From the NCBI GenBank assembly GCA_016214105.1, contig JACRPD010000022.1, positions 1 to 16,823 of the forward strand: a stretch of DNA of 16,823 bases. The letters run 5' to 3'. Under the pieces are notes generated by a model. The model made no database searches, was not told the origin of the DNA, and saw nothing but the letters and a program-made list of their open reading frames with translations. The translations under genes were made by a program, and so were the position numbers. Position 1 is the stretch's first letter. Every line of letters starts with the position of its first letter. Positions 1 to 7,365 of this stretch are shown here, piece by piece. The stretch comes from Candidatus Magasanikiibacteriota bacterium (lineage in GTDB: Bacteria > Patescibacteriota > Patescibacteriia > Magasanikbacterales > UBA922).

Positions 1-90
1 GAAGTGAGAAAGGCGGCGCGGAGCGAGCATATTCGCGACCTCGCGTTAATTGTGAATACAGGCGGGTTTTATCGACCGGAGGAGGAATAG
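1..90 (+). CDS. 3' end of an upstream gene, possibly a PrgI-family T4SS protein (partial)
   Basis: Frame 1 is open from the window edge to a TAG at 88-90 and encodes 29 residues ending in GGFYRPEEE. The stretch ARSEHIRDLALIVNTGG resembles the charged, helical C-terminal tail seen in PrgI-family inner-membrane proteins, which usually sit just before VirB4 in Gram-positive and CPR type IV secretion clusters. That identity is inferred mainly from position, since the diagnostic membrane segments lie outside the window. A purine-rich GGAGGAGG run (77-85) overlaps the last codons. Confidence 0.5.
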   Translation, partial: EVRKAARSEHIRDLALIVNTGGFYRPEEE

Positions 91-97
91 TTTTTTT

Positions 98-211
98 GTC
101 CCTCCCCCTTGTAGGGCTTCGTCGTGAGCGCTCAGCCGAACGGGGAGGCAGGAGGGGGTCTCGACGAGCGGGGAGACCCCACCCCAACCCTCCCCTACGA
201 GGGGAGGGGAC
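98..211. repeat. GC-rich palindromic MITE/REP-like element
   Basis: The ends are inverted repeats: GTCCCTCCCCCTTGTAGGG at the left, and at the right (about 190-211) a stretch whose complement reads GTCCCCTCCCCTCGTAGGG. Inside is a perfect 8-bp stem, GGGGTCTC (155-162) with GAGACCCC (173-180). Read in the frame of the downstream gene it gives PHPNPPLRGEG, a peptide commonly produced when this type of G/C-rich repeat is translated by mistake. It lies between the upstream stop and the TraC-like start. No transposase is present, so it would be non-autonomous. Confidence 0.65.
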
Positions 212-224
212 TATAAATGTAATT

Positions 225-914
225 ATGAAATCGGAAAAAGTTAAAAAGAAAAAAACCGGCAAGCCGTCCACGCAGACGCATCTGCCGATCGCGGAGATTA
301 AAGACGGTGTGGTGGTTTTGAAAGACGGAACTTTGCGCGCAGTGCTGATGACTTCCAGCATTAATTTCGCGTTGAAATCCGAAGACGAACAAAACGCTTT
401 GATTTCATCTTACGTGAGTTTTTTAAATTCTCTGGATTTTCCTTTGCAAATCGCCATCCAGTCGCGCCGTTTGCAGATTAAACCTTATGTGGAAAAATTG
501 ATTCAATTGGAAAAAGAACAGCCGAACGAACTTTTGCGCATTCAAACCGCTGATTACCGCTCTTTCATTCAAGAGCTGATACAGATGGGCCAAATTATGA
601 CCAAGCGCTTTTACGTGGTGGTGCCGTATGATCCGCTTTCCAACAGCAGAAAATCTTTTTGGGCCAAATTTAAAGAAGTGCTGAAACCGGCTTTGAGCGT
701 GCGGTTGAAAGAAGAACGGTTCAAACAGCGGGTAGAGGATTTAAATTTGCGCTTGCGCCAAGTGTTTTCCGGTTTGCAAGGCATGGGGCTGGAAGTGGTT
801 CAGCTTGACACCCAGGCGGTGATTGAACTGTTTTATTCCAGCTATAATCCGGATATTTCATTCGCGGAACAATTACAGCCGATTGAACAGCTGCAGATTG
901 AAAGAAGCTTGTAG
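225..914 (+). CDS. TraC-like N-terminal-domain protein of the type IV secretion ATPase
   Basis: Encodes 229 aa. The start is the ATG at 225 (MKSEKVKKKK). The frame stays open upstream to a TTG at 96, but that extension only translates the GC-rich repeat and is rejected. The Lys-rich head is followed by an alpha/beta domain (LPIAEIKDGVVVLKDG, then LDFPLQIAIQSRRLQIKPYVE) typical of the N-terminal domain of TraC/VirB4 ATPases. It has no Walker motifs. In CPR and some Gram-positive systems this domain is a separate gene just before the ATPase gene, as here. It probably docks the ATPase to the inner-membrane complex. It ends in TAG 912-914, seven bases before a long hairpin repeat that separates it from virB4. 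It is probably co-transcribed with virB4, although the hairpin might process or attenuate the mRNA. Confidence 0.75.
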   Translation: MKSEKVKKKKTGKPSTQTHLPIAEIKDGVVVLKDGTLRAVLMTSSINFALKSEDEQNALISSYVSFLNSLDFPLQIAIQSRRLQIKPYVEKLIQLEKEQPNELLRIQTADYRSFIQELIQMGQIMTKRFYVVVPYDPLSNSRKSFWAKFKEVLKPALSVRLKEERFKQRVEDLNLRLRQVFSGLQGMGLEVVQLDTQAVIELFYSSYNPDISFAEQLQPIEQLQIERSL

Positions 915-920
915 TTAAAC

Positions 921-1025
921 ATACCAATATACTAATGTACTAATGATACTAATGCTATACTAATATTTGTCATCAAAGGGTATTGGTATAGCATTAGTAT
1001 CATTAGTACATTAGTATATTAGTAT
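921..1025. repeat. Long hairpin of ACTAATG repeats (copy A)
   Basis: Two 45-nt arms, 921-965 and 981-1025, are complementary at 43 of 45 positions around a 15-nt loop. Each arm is a string of degenerate ACTAATG units with 1-4 nt spacers. It fills almost the whole gap between the TraC-like gene and virB4. Related copies follow virB4 and the next gene. As RNA it would be a very stable stem, suitable for RNase III-type processing or attenuation within the operon. Confidence 0.9.
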
Positions 1026-1034
1026 CTTGAATTT

Positions 1035-2936
1035 ATGCCGTTTAAACCAATAAACACAAACAAGCGGTTCCTTGGCAGCGCGAAAGCTCAAGAGGAAGCG
1101 GAAAAGAAAAAGAAGGAAGCGCAAGAGGGGCTGATTTCTTTGGAAGAGGAGCGCGTTTATCGCGAAGGCACGGTCGCCATCCGCGATTTAATAGCGCCGT
1201 CGGCTTTTCGGGTTGAATCAAATTTCATCCAATTGGGCGAAACGTTTTTGCGCACGATTTTCGCTATCACTTATCCGCGCTATATCGCCGTAGGCTGGAG
1301 CGCGCCGATTTTGAATTTCAACGCTACCATGGACACGTCAATGTTTTTTTATCCGATTAACTCGGCGATTATTTTAAAACAATTAAAAAAGAAAGTCGGC
1401 GTATTAGAGGCGCAAATCAGCGCGGACGCGGAAAAAGGCGCGGCGCGCGATCCGTTGCGCGAAACCGCCCTCCGCGATATTGAACAACTGCGCGATGATT
1501 TGACTCAAGGCACCGAACATTTTTTCCAATTCGCTTTTTACGTTACTTTATACGCCAAGTCGGTTGACGAACTGAACAAAATGACGGAAGATATTGAAAA
1601 CGTGTTTGGCGCGCGATTGATTTACAGCAAGCACGTCTTATTTCAAGCCGAACAAGGATTTAATTCCACGATGCCGTTGTGCGTGGATGAACTAAACATC
1701 GCCTTTAACATGAATTCTTCGCCGATTGCCGCGTCTTTTCCGTTTATGTCGGCCGAACTGACCAGCGATAATGGCATTTTATATGGCATCAACCAGCATA
1801 ATAACAGTCTAATTTTGTTTGACCGGTTCAGTCTGCAAAACGCCAATATGGTGGTATTCGCCACATCCGGCGCCGGTAAATCATACGCGGTTAAGCTTGA
1901 AGTTTTGCGCAGCTTGATGATGGGCACTGACATCATTATCATTGACCCGGAAATGGAGTATCAGCATTTGTGCGAAGCGGTTGGCGGCACTTACGTTAAT
2001 ATTTCTTTGGCATCGGAAAGCAAAGTTAATCCATTTGACTTGCCGCGGCCGGTCGGCCAGCAGATTTCCACCGAAGACGTGATTAGGAGCGCGATTATAA
2101 CTTCGAAGGGTTTGATCAGGATAATGTTCGGCTCTTTGAGCGCGCTGGAAGATTCAGTAATGGATCAGGCCTTGCGCGAAACTTACGCGAAAAAAGATAT
2201 TACCCCCAGCTCCAACTTAGCCACGGTTGAACCGCCGATAATGCAGGATTTATTGGATGTTTTGGAAGGCATGGAGGGGGCGCAAACGATGGTTTTGAAG
2301 CTTAAAAAATATACGGAAGGCACTTTTTCCGGCTTATTTAATTCGCCGACCAATGTTAACATGAATAATCAGCTGGTGGTTTTCAGCGTCCGCGATTTGG
2401 AGGATGAATTGCGGCCGATGGCGATTTACAGTTTGGTTAATTATGTTTGGAATATTGTTCGGAGCGAGAGAAAAAAACGCTTATTGATTATTGACGAAGC
2501 TTGGTGGCTGATGACGCATGAGGATAGCGCGAAATTTATTTACGCGCTGGTTAAACGATGCCGCAAATACTATTTGGGCGTTACCACGATTACGCAGGAT
2601 GTTAATGATTTTTTGCAGTCGCAATACGGCCACTCAATTGTTACCAACTCGGCTTTACAACTCCTTCTGCGCCAATTGCCGGCCGCGGTTGATATTATCC
2701 AAAAAACTTTCATGCTGACCGAAGGCGAAAAATATTTATTGTTGGAAAGCGCGGTGGGCGAGGGGATTTTCTTCGCCGGTCTGAAACGCGCAGCGATTAA
2801 AGTCGTCGCGTCTTACACCGAAGATCAGCTTATCACTTCGGACCCGGCGCAATTAATGCAGATAGAAAAAGCCAAACAAGAGTTTGAAGCGCAGATGGGC
2901 GGAAAAGGGAGCGAAAAAGACATGGAGATAGGGTAA
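1035..2936 (+). CDS. virB4: VirB4/TraC-family type IV secretion ATPase
   Basis: Encodes 633 aa. It is the motor ATPase that powers substrate transfer or pilus assembly at the inner membrane. The RecA-like domain has Walker A ATSGAGKS at residues 276-283 and Walker B LLIIDEAWW with D487/E488. The Gln-rich TTITQDVNDFLQSQYG and the QLLLRQ segment beyond are typical of VirB4/TraE/TraC ATPases. Residues 1-45 are highly charged and probably a coiled coil. The family's N-terminal domain is on the preceding gene, which explains the shorter length compared with roughly 800-aa single-chain VirB4 proteins. The ATG at 1035 has no clear Shine-Dalgarno and sits 10 nt after hairpin copy A. The neighbours (TraC-like, NTF2-like anchored protein) support a minimal T4SS or conjugative-pilus system. 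Whether it moves DNA or protein cannot be told from this window. Confidence 0.93.
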   Translation: MPFKPINTNKRFLGSAKAQEEAEKKKKEAQEGLISLEEERVYREGTVAIRDLIAPSAFRVESNFIQLGETFLRTIFAITYPRYIAVGWSAPILNFNATMDTSMFFYPINSAIILKQLKKKVGVLEAQISADAEKGAARDPLRETALRDIEQLRDDLTQGTEHFFQFAFYVTLYAKSVDELNKMTEDIENVFGARLIYSKHVLFQAEQGFNSTMPLCVDELNIAFNMNSSPIAASFPFMSAELTSDNGILYGINQHNNSLILFDRFSLQNANMVVFATSGAGKSYAVKLEVLRSLMMGTDIIIIDPEMEYQHLCEAVGGTYVNISLASESKVNPFDLPRPVGQQISTEDVIRSAIITSKGLIRIMFGSLSALEDSVMDQALRETYAKKDITPSSNLATVEPPIMQDLLDVLEGMEGAQTMVLKLKKYTEGTFSGLFNSPTNVNMNNQLVVFSVRDLEDELRPMAIYSLVNYVWNIVRSERKKRLLIIDEAWWLMTHEDSAKFIYALVKRCRKYYLGVTTITQDVNDFLQSQYGHSIVTNSALQLLLRQLPAAVDIIQKTFMLTEGEKYLLLESAVGEGIFFAGLKRAAIKVVASYTEDQLITSDPAQLMQIEKAKQEFEAQMGGKGSEKDMEIG

Positions 2937-2940
2937 TAAA

Positions 2941-3078
2941 ATATTAATATACGAATAATAGAGTACTAATGATACTAATGGTATACTAATCTTGATAAAG
3001 AAAGTATTTTACATTAACGGACTTTAAAGCACATTAGTATAGCATTGGTATAATTAGTTAATTAGTATATTTGTATAT
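2941..3078. repeat. ACTAATG-type inverted repeat (copy B)
   Basis: The left arm (2941-2990) and right arm (about 3031-3078) are imperfectly complementary around a loop of about 40 nt. The left arm is nearly identical to the left arm of copy C after the next gene (for example both carry GTACTAATGATAC and AATGGTATACTAAT), which shows a dispersed family rather than chance AT-richness. The right arm runs up to the ATG at 3077. Confidence 0.8.
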
Positions 3079-3679
3079 GTTAGATATACGTAAACGAATC
3101 TTTATTATTTTGAGTCTTGGAATAGGTTTTATTTTGGCTTTCACGCTGTTGTTTTATTTTTTATCAAATAAGAAAAAAGCAGAAGAGGCGGCAACGCCGT
3201 TGACTGGAGAGACAACAACGGAGACCGCGTCCACATTGCCGAGCGGTTCTTCCGCGCCTACCGGCGGAGTAGCGACCCAGCTTGTCAAAGAGCCGGAGGT
3301 TTTTGTTCCGGTTGAGAAGTCGCGCGAGATTTACGCCAAGCAGATCGCCAGATTATTCGTGGAAAGATTCACTACTTTTTCCAATCAGAACGGCAACACG
3401 CATATTGATGATGTTTTAATTTTATCAACCGCTCAAATGGGCAAGTGGATTGAAACGCAGAAAGTCAAAGCCGCGGCGGAGTATCAGGGCGTAACCACGA
3501 AAGTGATTGCCGCGAGCTTATTAAAAATTTCCGACAACAGCGCGTCAGTCAAAGTTGACACCCAGCAAATTAAAAGCAGCGCCGACAAGCAAGAAACGAC
3601 CTATCGTTCAGGTACAGTTGATTTGGTTGATGTGAATGGAGAGTGGAAGGTGGGGGGATTCTATTGGGATACTAATTAA
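3077..3679 (+). CDS. Single-pass membrane protein with NTF2-like (VirB8/TcpC-like) outer domain
   Basis: Encodes 200 aa from the ATG at 3077; a TTG two codons upstream is less likely. Layout: short basic head MLDIRKR, one transmembrane helix at about residues 8-29, a Thr/Ser/Pro-rich linker at about 35-65, then a compact domain. The helix YAKQIARLFVERFTTFSNQ is followed by strands ending in GEWKVGGFYWDT, the pattern of NTF2-like folds found in VirB8 and TcpC proteins. The Trp-Lys-Val-Gly ending is characteristic of that fold. Placed after virB4, it is probably the periplasmic/extracytoplasmic scaffold subunit of the same secretion system. The assignment rests on predicted architecture, not a clear sequence match. 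The last codons and stop (GAT ACT AAT TAA) already belong to repeat copy C, so the C-terminus may have been set by repeat insertion. Confidence 0.65.
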   Translation: MLDIRKRIFIILSLGIGFILAFTLLFYFLSNKKKAEEAATPLTGETTTETASTLPSGSSAPTGGVATQLVKEPEVFVPVEKSREIYAKQIARLFVERFTTFSNQNGNTHIDDVLILSTAQMGKWIETQKVKAAAEYQGVTTKVIAASLLKISDNSASVKVDTQQIKSSADKQETTYRSGTVDLVDVNGEWKVGGFYWDTN

Positions 3680-3757
3680 AATACTAATATACGAATATAG
3701 AGTACTAATGATACCAATGGTATACTAATACACTTTGATGGCAGATATTGGTATATT
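3668..3757. repeat. ACTAATG-type repeat, truncated right arm (copy C)
   Basis: The left arm, 3668-3730, matches copy B with only a few differences. Only a short complementary remnant (about 3744-3757, ATATTGGTATATTA) survives on the right. The element begins inside the preceding gene, so its ACTAATTAA supplies the stop codon. Confidence 0.75.
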
Positions 3758-3763
3758 AAATTT

Positions 3764-3781
3764 GGGCCGATGCCCTTTTTT
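3764..3781 (+). terminator. Possible weak Rho-independent terminator before comF
   Basis: A GGGC-CGAT-GCCC stem-loop is followed by six T residues, ending 5 nt before the comF ATG. The stem is only 4 bp. It could end transcription of the secretion cluster, in which case comF needs its own promoter or readthrough. Confidence 0.4.
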
Positions 3782-3786
3782 GATAT

Positions 3787-4488
3787 ATGCTTGATTTGTC
3801 TGGGCAGCAAGTAATTGAGTTTACCAAAGATTGTTTGTTTCCGATCTTTTGTTTTGGCTGCGGGAAAGAGGGTGAGTGGTTGTGCGAGGACTGTTTTGGG
3901 AGGTTAGATTTGCGCGGGGTGTTTTGTTGCCCGGTTTGCCATCGGCCGAATGAGAATGGCGCCGGTTGCGCCGTTTGCCAGCCGCAATCTTTTTTAGACA
4001 GGGCGATGGCGATCGCGGTTTATCAGGAGGAGAATTCGGTCGGGCGATTGATTAAAGCGTTAAAATATAATTACGCTGAAGATGTGTTGGCGGCATTCGC
4101 GAAAATGATTGACGGATTTTTGATTCATCAGTTCGGCGTTTTGTCGGAAGTTGATTTGATTGTTCCGGTGCCTTTGCATCGCCGCCGTCTGGTTGAGCGC
4201 GGATTCAATCAGGCGCGGCTGTTGGCCGATATTTTAGGCCAGAAAATCGGACGGCCGGTGGTTGAGTGGCTGCAGCGGGAACGTTACACTATGCAACAAG
4301 CCAAACTTTCCCGCGAAGAACGGCGAGTGAATGTTCATCAGGCTTTTGCTAATGGTGATTTTAAAGCCGACTCGGTTTTATTGGTTGATGATGTTTTTAC
4401 CACCGGCGCGACCATGCAGGAATGCGCGCGAGTATTGAAAATCAGCGGTGTTAAAAAAGTGATCGGGTTTAGCGTAGCGAGGGGATGA
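3787..4488 (+). CDS. comF: ComF-family DNA-uptake protein (phosphoribosyltransferase fold)
   Basis: Encodes 233 aa, the usual family length. The N-terminus has a zinc-ribbon-type cysteine set: C22/C25, C33/C36, C48/C51 and C61/C64. A PRTase type I domain follows, with VPVPLHRRRLVERGFNQA and the PRPP-binding loop LLVDDVFTTGAT at about residues 198-209 (D201, D202). ComF proteins act in the cytoplasm in natural transformation, helping single-stranded DNA import. Together with DprA at the other end of this window it suggests DNA uptake ability. The gene sits between the secretion cluster and a tRNA gene, follows a weak terminator, and has no obvious Shine-Dalgarno. Confidence 0.92.
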   Translation: MLDLSGQQVIEFTKDCLFPIFCFGCGKEGEWLCEDCFGRLDLRGVFCCPVCHRPNENGAGCAVCQPQSFLDRAMAIAVYQEENSVGRLIKALKYNYAEDVLAAFAKMIDGFLIHQFGVLSEVDLIVPVPLHRRRLVERGFNQARLLADILGQKIGRPVVEWLQRERYTMQQAKLSREERRVNVHQAFANGDFKADSVLLVDDVFTTGATMQECARVLKISGVKKVIGFSVARG

Positions 4489-4494
4489 CGCGTC

Positions 4495-4521
4495 TTGACT
4501 GTCAGCTTGAATTAATATAAA
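4495..4521 (+). promoter_or_regulatory. Probable promoter of the tRNA-Ser gene
   Basis: TTGACT (4495-4500) with TATAAA (4516-4521) or TAAACT (4518-4523) at 15-17 nt spacing lies about 25-50 nt upstream of the tRNA and just after the comF stop. Confidence 0.5.
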
Positions 4522-4544
4522 CTATACGTGTTCTTACGACCAAT

Positions 4545-4638
4545 GGAAGGGTGGCTGAGTGGTCGAAAGCGGCAGGTTGCTAACCTGTTATACGGGTTTA
4601 AATCCGTATCGAGGGTTCAAATCCCTCCCCTTCCGCCA
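4545..4638 (+). tRNA. tRNA-Ser (anticodon GCU)
   Basis: The acceptor stem GGAAGGG (4545-4551) pairs with CCCTTCC (4628-4634). The discriminator G and an encoded CCA end at 4638. The anticodon loop TTGCTAA has GCT at 4579-4581, so it reads AGC/AGU serine codons. A long variable arm (about 4588-4608) marks it as a class II serine tRNA. The T arm GGGTTCAAATCCC is standard. No intron is seen. Confidence 0.95.
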
Positions 4639-4652
4639 GTAGATTGCGGATT

Positions 4653-6077
4653 ATGATTTTTTCAGACCTACGCGATAAGGTTTTACAGCACACGCCAATA
4701 TTTAAACGCATTCTTGAGCAGAAGGGAGACTTATCCCTTCTTGATTTTTTTCAAGAGACAGTCGGCGAGTTGTCGCCGCCGGTGTCGCTATCGCGGCAAG
4801 AGGAGCTTTTTGCGGTTTTGAAAAATTTAATTGATAAATACATTGACCCGGCGGTAAGCGATGACGCGATTAAACAGTTGCGGATGAATTATCGCGTTTC
4901 CACCACTGACCATCACGGCCCGCTCACGCATCCATTTTTTGCCAACAGCCATTTCGTTCGTTCGCTGGCAAATGAACAGCGCGGCCATAATTGCGTTTTT
5001 GTTTTTTCCGTTGGCGGCGTATCTTTGAATAATTCTTCTTTTCCGCGCGGGTTTTTCTTTCACAATCAAAATTTGAAAGAAGAGAGGCTGTCTTTTTTCA
5101 GTCTGCGTTATCGCCAGCATCCGGTTTTCACTCTGCCGCGTTTTCAAGAATCAGACGTGAGCGCGGTTATTGGCGAGATAGATAAGAAACAAAGCTATTC
5201 GTCTGAATTAAAGAAGCGTTTGCAAGAAGCCGCGCGTGAAATCTGTTTTCAGCCGCGATTATTTTCCGCGCGGTATTATTCAGAACAAATTACCTTTTTG
5301 AATTATCAGCTTTGGAAGAAAATGCCCGGACAGTCGGCGGTTAATCTTATTTATCTGGAGCAGGAAAATATCGCTAACGAAATTTTACTCGCGTATCATT
5401 TGGGACGTGACACAATATTGTCTCGTTTACTCACCGATGAATCAGCCTTGCGCGCGTTTGAAAAATGTTTTGATGGCATCTCCGGCGCGTTTTCATCAGA
5501 AGGTTCTCACGGCACGATGCTTTTTTGGGCGGTTCAGGGGGGTAAGAGAAAAAGACTGATTCGTGATGGCTTGACGCTGGTATCTGATGACGAACTATGC
5601 CGTGTCGCGCTTGAGTCAAACGCGCTTCGCGAGGCGATTCTTAAAAAAGAAATCATGCCGAGCATGGCCTTAACTTTTATTGTCTTGAGTTTTTATTACG
5701 GGTTATCCTGCGGGGGCGGGTTTTTGCAAGTTAGTTATCTCACGGCCATGAAAGACGCGTATCGTTCATTGTTGCAAACGATTGGCGCCGGTCGGAATGA
5801 AATTGATCAGTTGGCTTCAATCAGCACTGATTATTTTTGCGGAGAATTTGTTCTCGTCACACTGGCTAGTGGCGCAAGTAATGTTCCGGCCACGCCGTTT
5901 GATTTTCTTCTTTACGCGAATCAAGACACTGTTTCACGCTTGCGCAGCATCGCGGCAAGATGTATGGTTAATGAAGCGGTGGACCAAATGATGCCGGAAT
6001 TGTATAAAATTGTTTATGGCGAGGCAACGGATATTTTGCCGCCGAGATTTTCTTATGAGCCGACAATGTTTATCTAA
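4653..6077 (+). CDS. Unknown 474-aa soluble protein, coupled to an ATP-grasp ligase
   Basis: I do not recognise this family. The ATG at 4653 is preferred over a TTG at 4644. There is no signal peptide and no clear membrane span; it looks like a globular cytoplasmic protein. Distinctive stretches are TTDHHGPLTHPFF at residues 84-96, whose D86, H87, H88 and H93 could form a metal or catalytic site, the Gly/Ser-rich FSVGGVSLNNSSFPRG soon after, and FSLRYRQHPVF. A small-residue helix, YYGLSCGGGFLQVSYL, lies in the C-terminal third. The last 23 nt overlap the start of the downstream ATP-grasp gene, so the two are probably translationally coupled and work in one pathway. A role in making or modifying a peptide-like or amino-acid-derived product would fit the partner, but that is inference only. 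It starts 15 nt after the tRNA and may be co-transcribed with it. Confidence 0.8.
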   Translation: MIFSDLRDKVLQHTPIFKRILEQKGDLSLLDFFQETVGELSPPVSLSRQEELFAVLKNLIDKYIDPAVSDDAIKQLRMNYRVSTTDHHGPLTHPFFANSHFVRSLANEQRGHNCVFVFSVGGVSLNNSSFPRGFFFHNQNLKEERLSFFSLRYRQHPVFTLPRFQESDVSAVIGEIDKKQSYSSELKKRLQEAAREICFQPRLFSARYYSEQITFLNYQLWKKMPGQSAVNLIYLEQENIANEILLAYHLGRDTILSRLLTDESALRAFEKCFDGISGAFSSEGSHGTMLFWAVQGGKRKRLIRDGLTLVSDDELCRVALESNALREAILKKEIMPSMALTFIVLSFYYGLSCGGGFLQVSYLTAMKDAYRSLLQTIGAGRNEIDQLASISTDYFCGEFVLVTLASGASNVPATPFDFLLYANQDTVSRLRSIAARCMVNEAVDQMMPELYKIVYGEATDILPPRFSYEPTMFI

Positions 6078-7257
6078 GAAAACCTGCCAAGCGTGCGGAA
6101 ACAATCCGACACCGCATTTCTCCACTTGGCTCGCGGAAACCGCGCAGGTGTTTTTGAATCCTTTGGACAGAATGATTATCCGCGGTTGGGTTTACAGATT
6201 GTTATCAACTCTGGCTCACAAGTTTTTCATCGGCAGTATTTACACGTTGAAGCTATTCGGCGCCGCTAAACTGAATTCCGACAGCGCGCGCGTGGTGTGC
6301 GAGCGCGGCAAAGTATTTTGGCAAGAGGCGATTAAGCGCGGAATTTTAATGCAAAATTTTATTGTATTTGGCCGTTCAGTTGACGTGTATCAAGCCATGG
6401 TTCGCGGCCGGCGGATTTATTTTAATGGTTTGCCGCGACCGATAGTAACTAGCAGCGGATCGGAATTGTGGCTGGATGATAAAGAGTTATTAAAAAGAAG
6501 GCTGCGGCAAGCGTCTTTGCCAATTGCTCGCGGCGGTTCATTTTCTCGCTGGGATGAATTGTTGAATACATTTCATCAGCTTGATAAGCCGGTAATCTTA
6601 AAACCTCGGCTCGGTTCCCGCGGCCGTCATACCACCACAAATGTCTTTACCTTAGAAGAATTAAAGCGGGCATTTCAAATCGCCAAACAATTGTGCCATT
6701 GGGTGGTAATGGAAGAGCATTTGGAAGGAAGCGTTTATCGCGCAACGCTTGTTAATGGCAAATTGGTCGGTTTGTTGCGCGGAGATCCGCCGCGAGTCGT
6801 CGGCGACGGCGTTCATACCATCGCGGAACTGGTTGATATTAAAAATAAAAATAAACATCCTCTTGTCAGTGAAGTGGTGGTTGACAATCAACATCTGGAT
6901 TTTTTAACTCGCGGAGGTTTAACATTGAGCAGTGTGCCAGCCAGCGGAGAAACAGTTGATCTTTTGGAAAAAATCGGCGTAAGTTACGGCGGTTGGCGCG
7001 CCGAAGTAATTAAAGAGACGCATCCTGAGATAAAAAAGATTATGGAACAAGTGGCTGCGGCGGTCAATGATCCATTGGTAGGGTTTGATTTTATTATTAA
7101 AAACGTTTCTTCTTCCCCGCAAGGACAAAAATGGGGGATAATAGAGTGTAACGGCACACCGTTTATTGACCTGCATCACGAGCCGTTGGCCGGCGAACCG
7201 AGCGATGTGGCGCGGGAACTGTGGGATTACGTGGAGGAGAATGTGAGGCGATTTTAA
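6055..7257 (+). CDS. ATP-grasp ligase, cyanophycin-synthetase-like
   Basis: Encodes 400 aa from the ATG at 6055; an in-frame ATG at 6016 and a TTG at 6010 are less likely because they lie deeper inside the upstream gene. ATP-grasp signs: VILKPRLGSRGRHT (about 180-194) as the nucleotide-binding Lys/Gly loop, VVMEEHLEGSVYR (about 216-228) as the hinge and adenine site, PPRVVGDGVHTIAELV (about 245-260), very similar to the matching segment of cyanophycin synthetase and GshF-type ligases, and GIIECNGTPFIDLHHEP (about 361-377) with the Glu/Asn Mg-binding pair. Such enzymes form amide bonds by an acyl-phosphate intermediate. The Mur-ligase half of true cyanophycin synthetase is absent, so it is not CphA. 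The N-terminal 50 aa carry C5, C11 and C14. Substrate unknown; the coupled upstream protein is the likely partner. Confidence 0.82.
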   Translation: MSRQCLSKKTCQACGNNPTPHFSTWLAETAQVFLNPLDRMIIRGWVYRLLSTLAHKFFIGSIYTLKLFGAAKLNSDSARVVCERGKVFWQEAIKRGILMQNFIVFGRSVDVYQAMVRGRRIYFNGLPRPIVTSSGSELWLDDKELLKRRLRQASLPIARGGSFSRWDELLNTFHQLDKPVILKPRLGSRGRHTTTNVFTLEELKRAFQIAKQLCHWVVMEEHLEGSVYRATLVNGKLVGLLRGDPPRVVGDGVHTIAELVDIKNKNKHPLVSEVVVDNQHLDFLTRGGLTLSSVPASGETVDLLEKIGVSYGGWRAEVIKETHPEIKKIMEQVAAAVNDPLVGFDFIIKNVSSSPQGQKWGIIECNGTPFIDLHHEPLAGEPSDVARELWDYVEENVRRF

Positions 7258-7265
7258 TAGCATTG

Positions 7266-7283
7266 ACCTGCCTGCCGGCAGGT
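7266..7283. repeat. Short CCTGCCGGCAGG palindrome
   Basis: ACCTGCCTGCCGGCAGGT contains a perfect 12-bp palindrome at 7271-7282, followed by TTT, 9 nt after the ATP-grasp stop. It may act as a weak terminator or be a small REP-like repeat. Confidence 0.5.
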
Positions 7284-7348
7284 TTAGATTGAACGAATTG
7301 GGTTTAAACAGATTTTGGAATGTCGGTATATTTTTCTTTCTAAAAATC

Positions 7349-7357
7349 TGGTATAAT
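7349..7357 (+). promoter_or_regulatory. Extended -10 promoter of the hsp20 gene
   Basis: TGgTATAAT (TG at 7349-7350, TATAAT 7352-7357) is a consensus extended -10 without a good -35. It lies only 8 nt before the ATG at 7366, so transcription from it would start at or almost at the start codon. Confidence 0.65.
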
Positions 7358-7365
7358 ATCGGGGT

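Noticed and set aside
96..224. N-terminal extension of the TraC-like protein from a TTG at 96
   Set aside because: It translates a G/C-rich palindromic element into low-complexity Arg/Pro/Gly sequence; the domain begins after the ATG at 225.
921..3757. CRISPR array
   Set aside because: Units are 7-11 nt, degenerate and partly inverted, without 20-40 nt unique spacers, and no cas genes are present.
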